Under the pieces are notes generated by a model, which had not been told where the DNA came from, ran no database searches, and saw only the letters and a list, made by a program, of their open reading frames with translations. A stretch of DNA of 6,187 nt from an uncultured Prevotellaceae bacterium (GTDB lineage Bacteria > Bacteroidota > Bacteroidia > Bacteroidales > Bacteroidaceae), in the NCBI GenBank assembly GCA_947306605.1, contig CAMZHB010000107.1, forward strand, positions 1-6,187, given 5' to 3'. Below are positions 5,694-6,187 of the stretch, one piece after another (positions within the stretch are counted from its first letter, which is position 1; each line of letters opens with the position of its first letter). A program made the translations under genes and the position numbers.

Positions 5694-6187
5694 ATGAAAA
5701 GATTCCGACACATTTTCTTGGTGGCAATCCTATGCTCAGCATGGGGATATGCACCCGCACAACAGAGTTATCCTTACCAGAACCCTGCTTTGTCATTCGA
5801 CCAGCGTGCCGACGACTTGCTCAGCCGGCTCACGCTCGAAGAGAAAGCCAGCCTGATGCAACACGCGTCGCCGGCCATAGAACGGCTCGGCATCCCGCAG
5901 TTCAACTGGTGGAGCGAAGCCCTCCACGGAGTCGCACGCAACGGCGTGGCCACCGTGTTCCCCATCACCATGGGCATGGCGTCTTCTTTCAACACACAGT
6001 TGCTCTACGAGGTCTTCAACGCCGTAAGCGATGAGGCCCGTGCCAAAAACAACGAGGCCCGACGTCACAACCGTTGCCGGCAATACGAAGGGCTTTCCTT
6101 CTGGACACCCAATATAAACATCTTCCGTGACCCGCGGTGGGGACGCGGACAGGAAACCTATGGCGAGGACCCGTTCCTTACCGCCCA
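5694..6187 (+). CDS. Exported GH3-family beta-glycosidase (beta-xylosidase/glucosidase type), N-terminal part
   Basis: The first 164 codons of a gene that runs off the right edge. Residues 1-22 are a signal peptide (core IFLVAILCSAWGYA, cleavage APA/QQ), so the enzyme is exported, probably to the periplasm. The mature part is the start of a GH3 TIM barrel: RADDLLSRLTLEEKASLM (38-55), the WWSEALHGVARNG segment (72-84), VFPITMGMASSFN (88-100), and TPNINIFRDPRWGRGQETYGEDP (138-160), which lines the sugar-binding pocket. WWSEALHG together with RDPRWGRGQETYGEDP is typical of the xylosidase/arabinofuranosidase-like GH3 branch, which removes single sugars from the ends of plant-glycan oligosaccharides. 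The nucleophile Asp lies further on and is not seen, so substrate is inferred from the branch only. The gene is divergent from the CoA-transferase with its own -7 element 30 bp upstream. No SusC/D or regulator gene is visible to tie it to a polysaccharide utilisation locus. Confidence 0.92.
   Translation, partial: MKRFRHIFLVAILCSAWGYAPAQQSYPYQNPALSFDQRADDLLSRLTLEEKASLMQHASPAIERLGIPQFNWWSEALHGVARNGVATVFPITMGMASSFNTQLLYEVFNAVSDEARAKNNEARRHNRCRQYEGLSFWTPNINIFRDPRWGRGQETYGEDPFLTA

Noticed and set aside
5774..6083. Two minus-strand frames opposite the GH3 gene
   Set aside because: The plus strand encodes unmistakable GH3 motifs here, so the minus-strand frames are shadows.

Overview
The window looks like a chromosomal segment of a gut- or oral-type Bacteroidales bacterium, most likely Prevotella or a close relative. 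Four things point there: start codons preceded by A/T-rich DNA without Shine-Dalgarno sites; upstream elements of the Bacteroidetes type (TTTG, about 19 bp, TAnnTTTG); a secreted protein ending in the short 'YDLQGRRV...GIYVKDGKKVIVK' tail typical of this group; and the gene families present (BACON/M60 peptidase, cysteine-bearing LRR protein, secreted C1B peptidase, succinate-type CoA-transferase, GH3). The genus is inferred from these traits, not from a marker gene.

Four genes lie on the minus strand and one on the plus strand. Read in transcription order, the minus-strand genes form two units. Unit A (5342 to 2396) is a cytoplasmic acetyl-CoA hydrolase/transferase-family CoA-transferase, followed 31 bp later by an exported bleomycin-hydrolase-like cysteine aminopeptidase. 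It ends in two tandem GC-rich hairpins (2311-2383). Unit B starts at a textbook Bacteroidetes promoter (2223-2253) with a leader of about 80 nt. It encodes a secreted leucine-rich-repeat protein (2137-809) and, 19 bp further on, a secreted BACON-domain protein that begins like an M60 (enhancin/mucin-type) metallopeptidase and runs off the left edge.

On the right, a 351-bp divergent intergenic region (5343-5693) separates the CoA-transferase from the start of an exported GH3 beta-glycosidase (5694 to the right edge, plus strand). This region carries promoter-like elements for both genes, two short inverted repeats upstream of the GH3 promoter, and an orphan plus-strand terminator-like hairpin. 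The hairpin may end a small RNA that starts inside the CoA-transferase leader.

Functionally the segment mixes fermentation (CoA-transferase chemistry linked to succinate/acetate/propionate) with exported proteins for peptide, probable host-glycoprotein and plant-glycan breakdown. Most of it is ordinary Bacteroidales content. The parts most worth a second look are the LRR plus M60 two-gene unit, the mutually exclusive hairpins at 2311-2383, and the possible small RNA at about 5381-5500.
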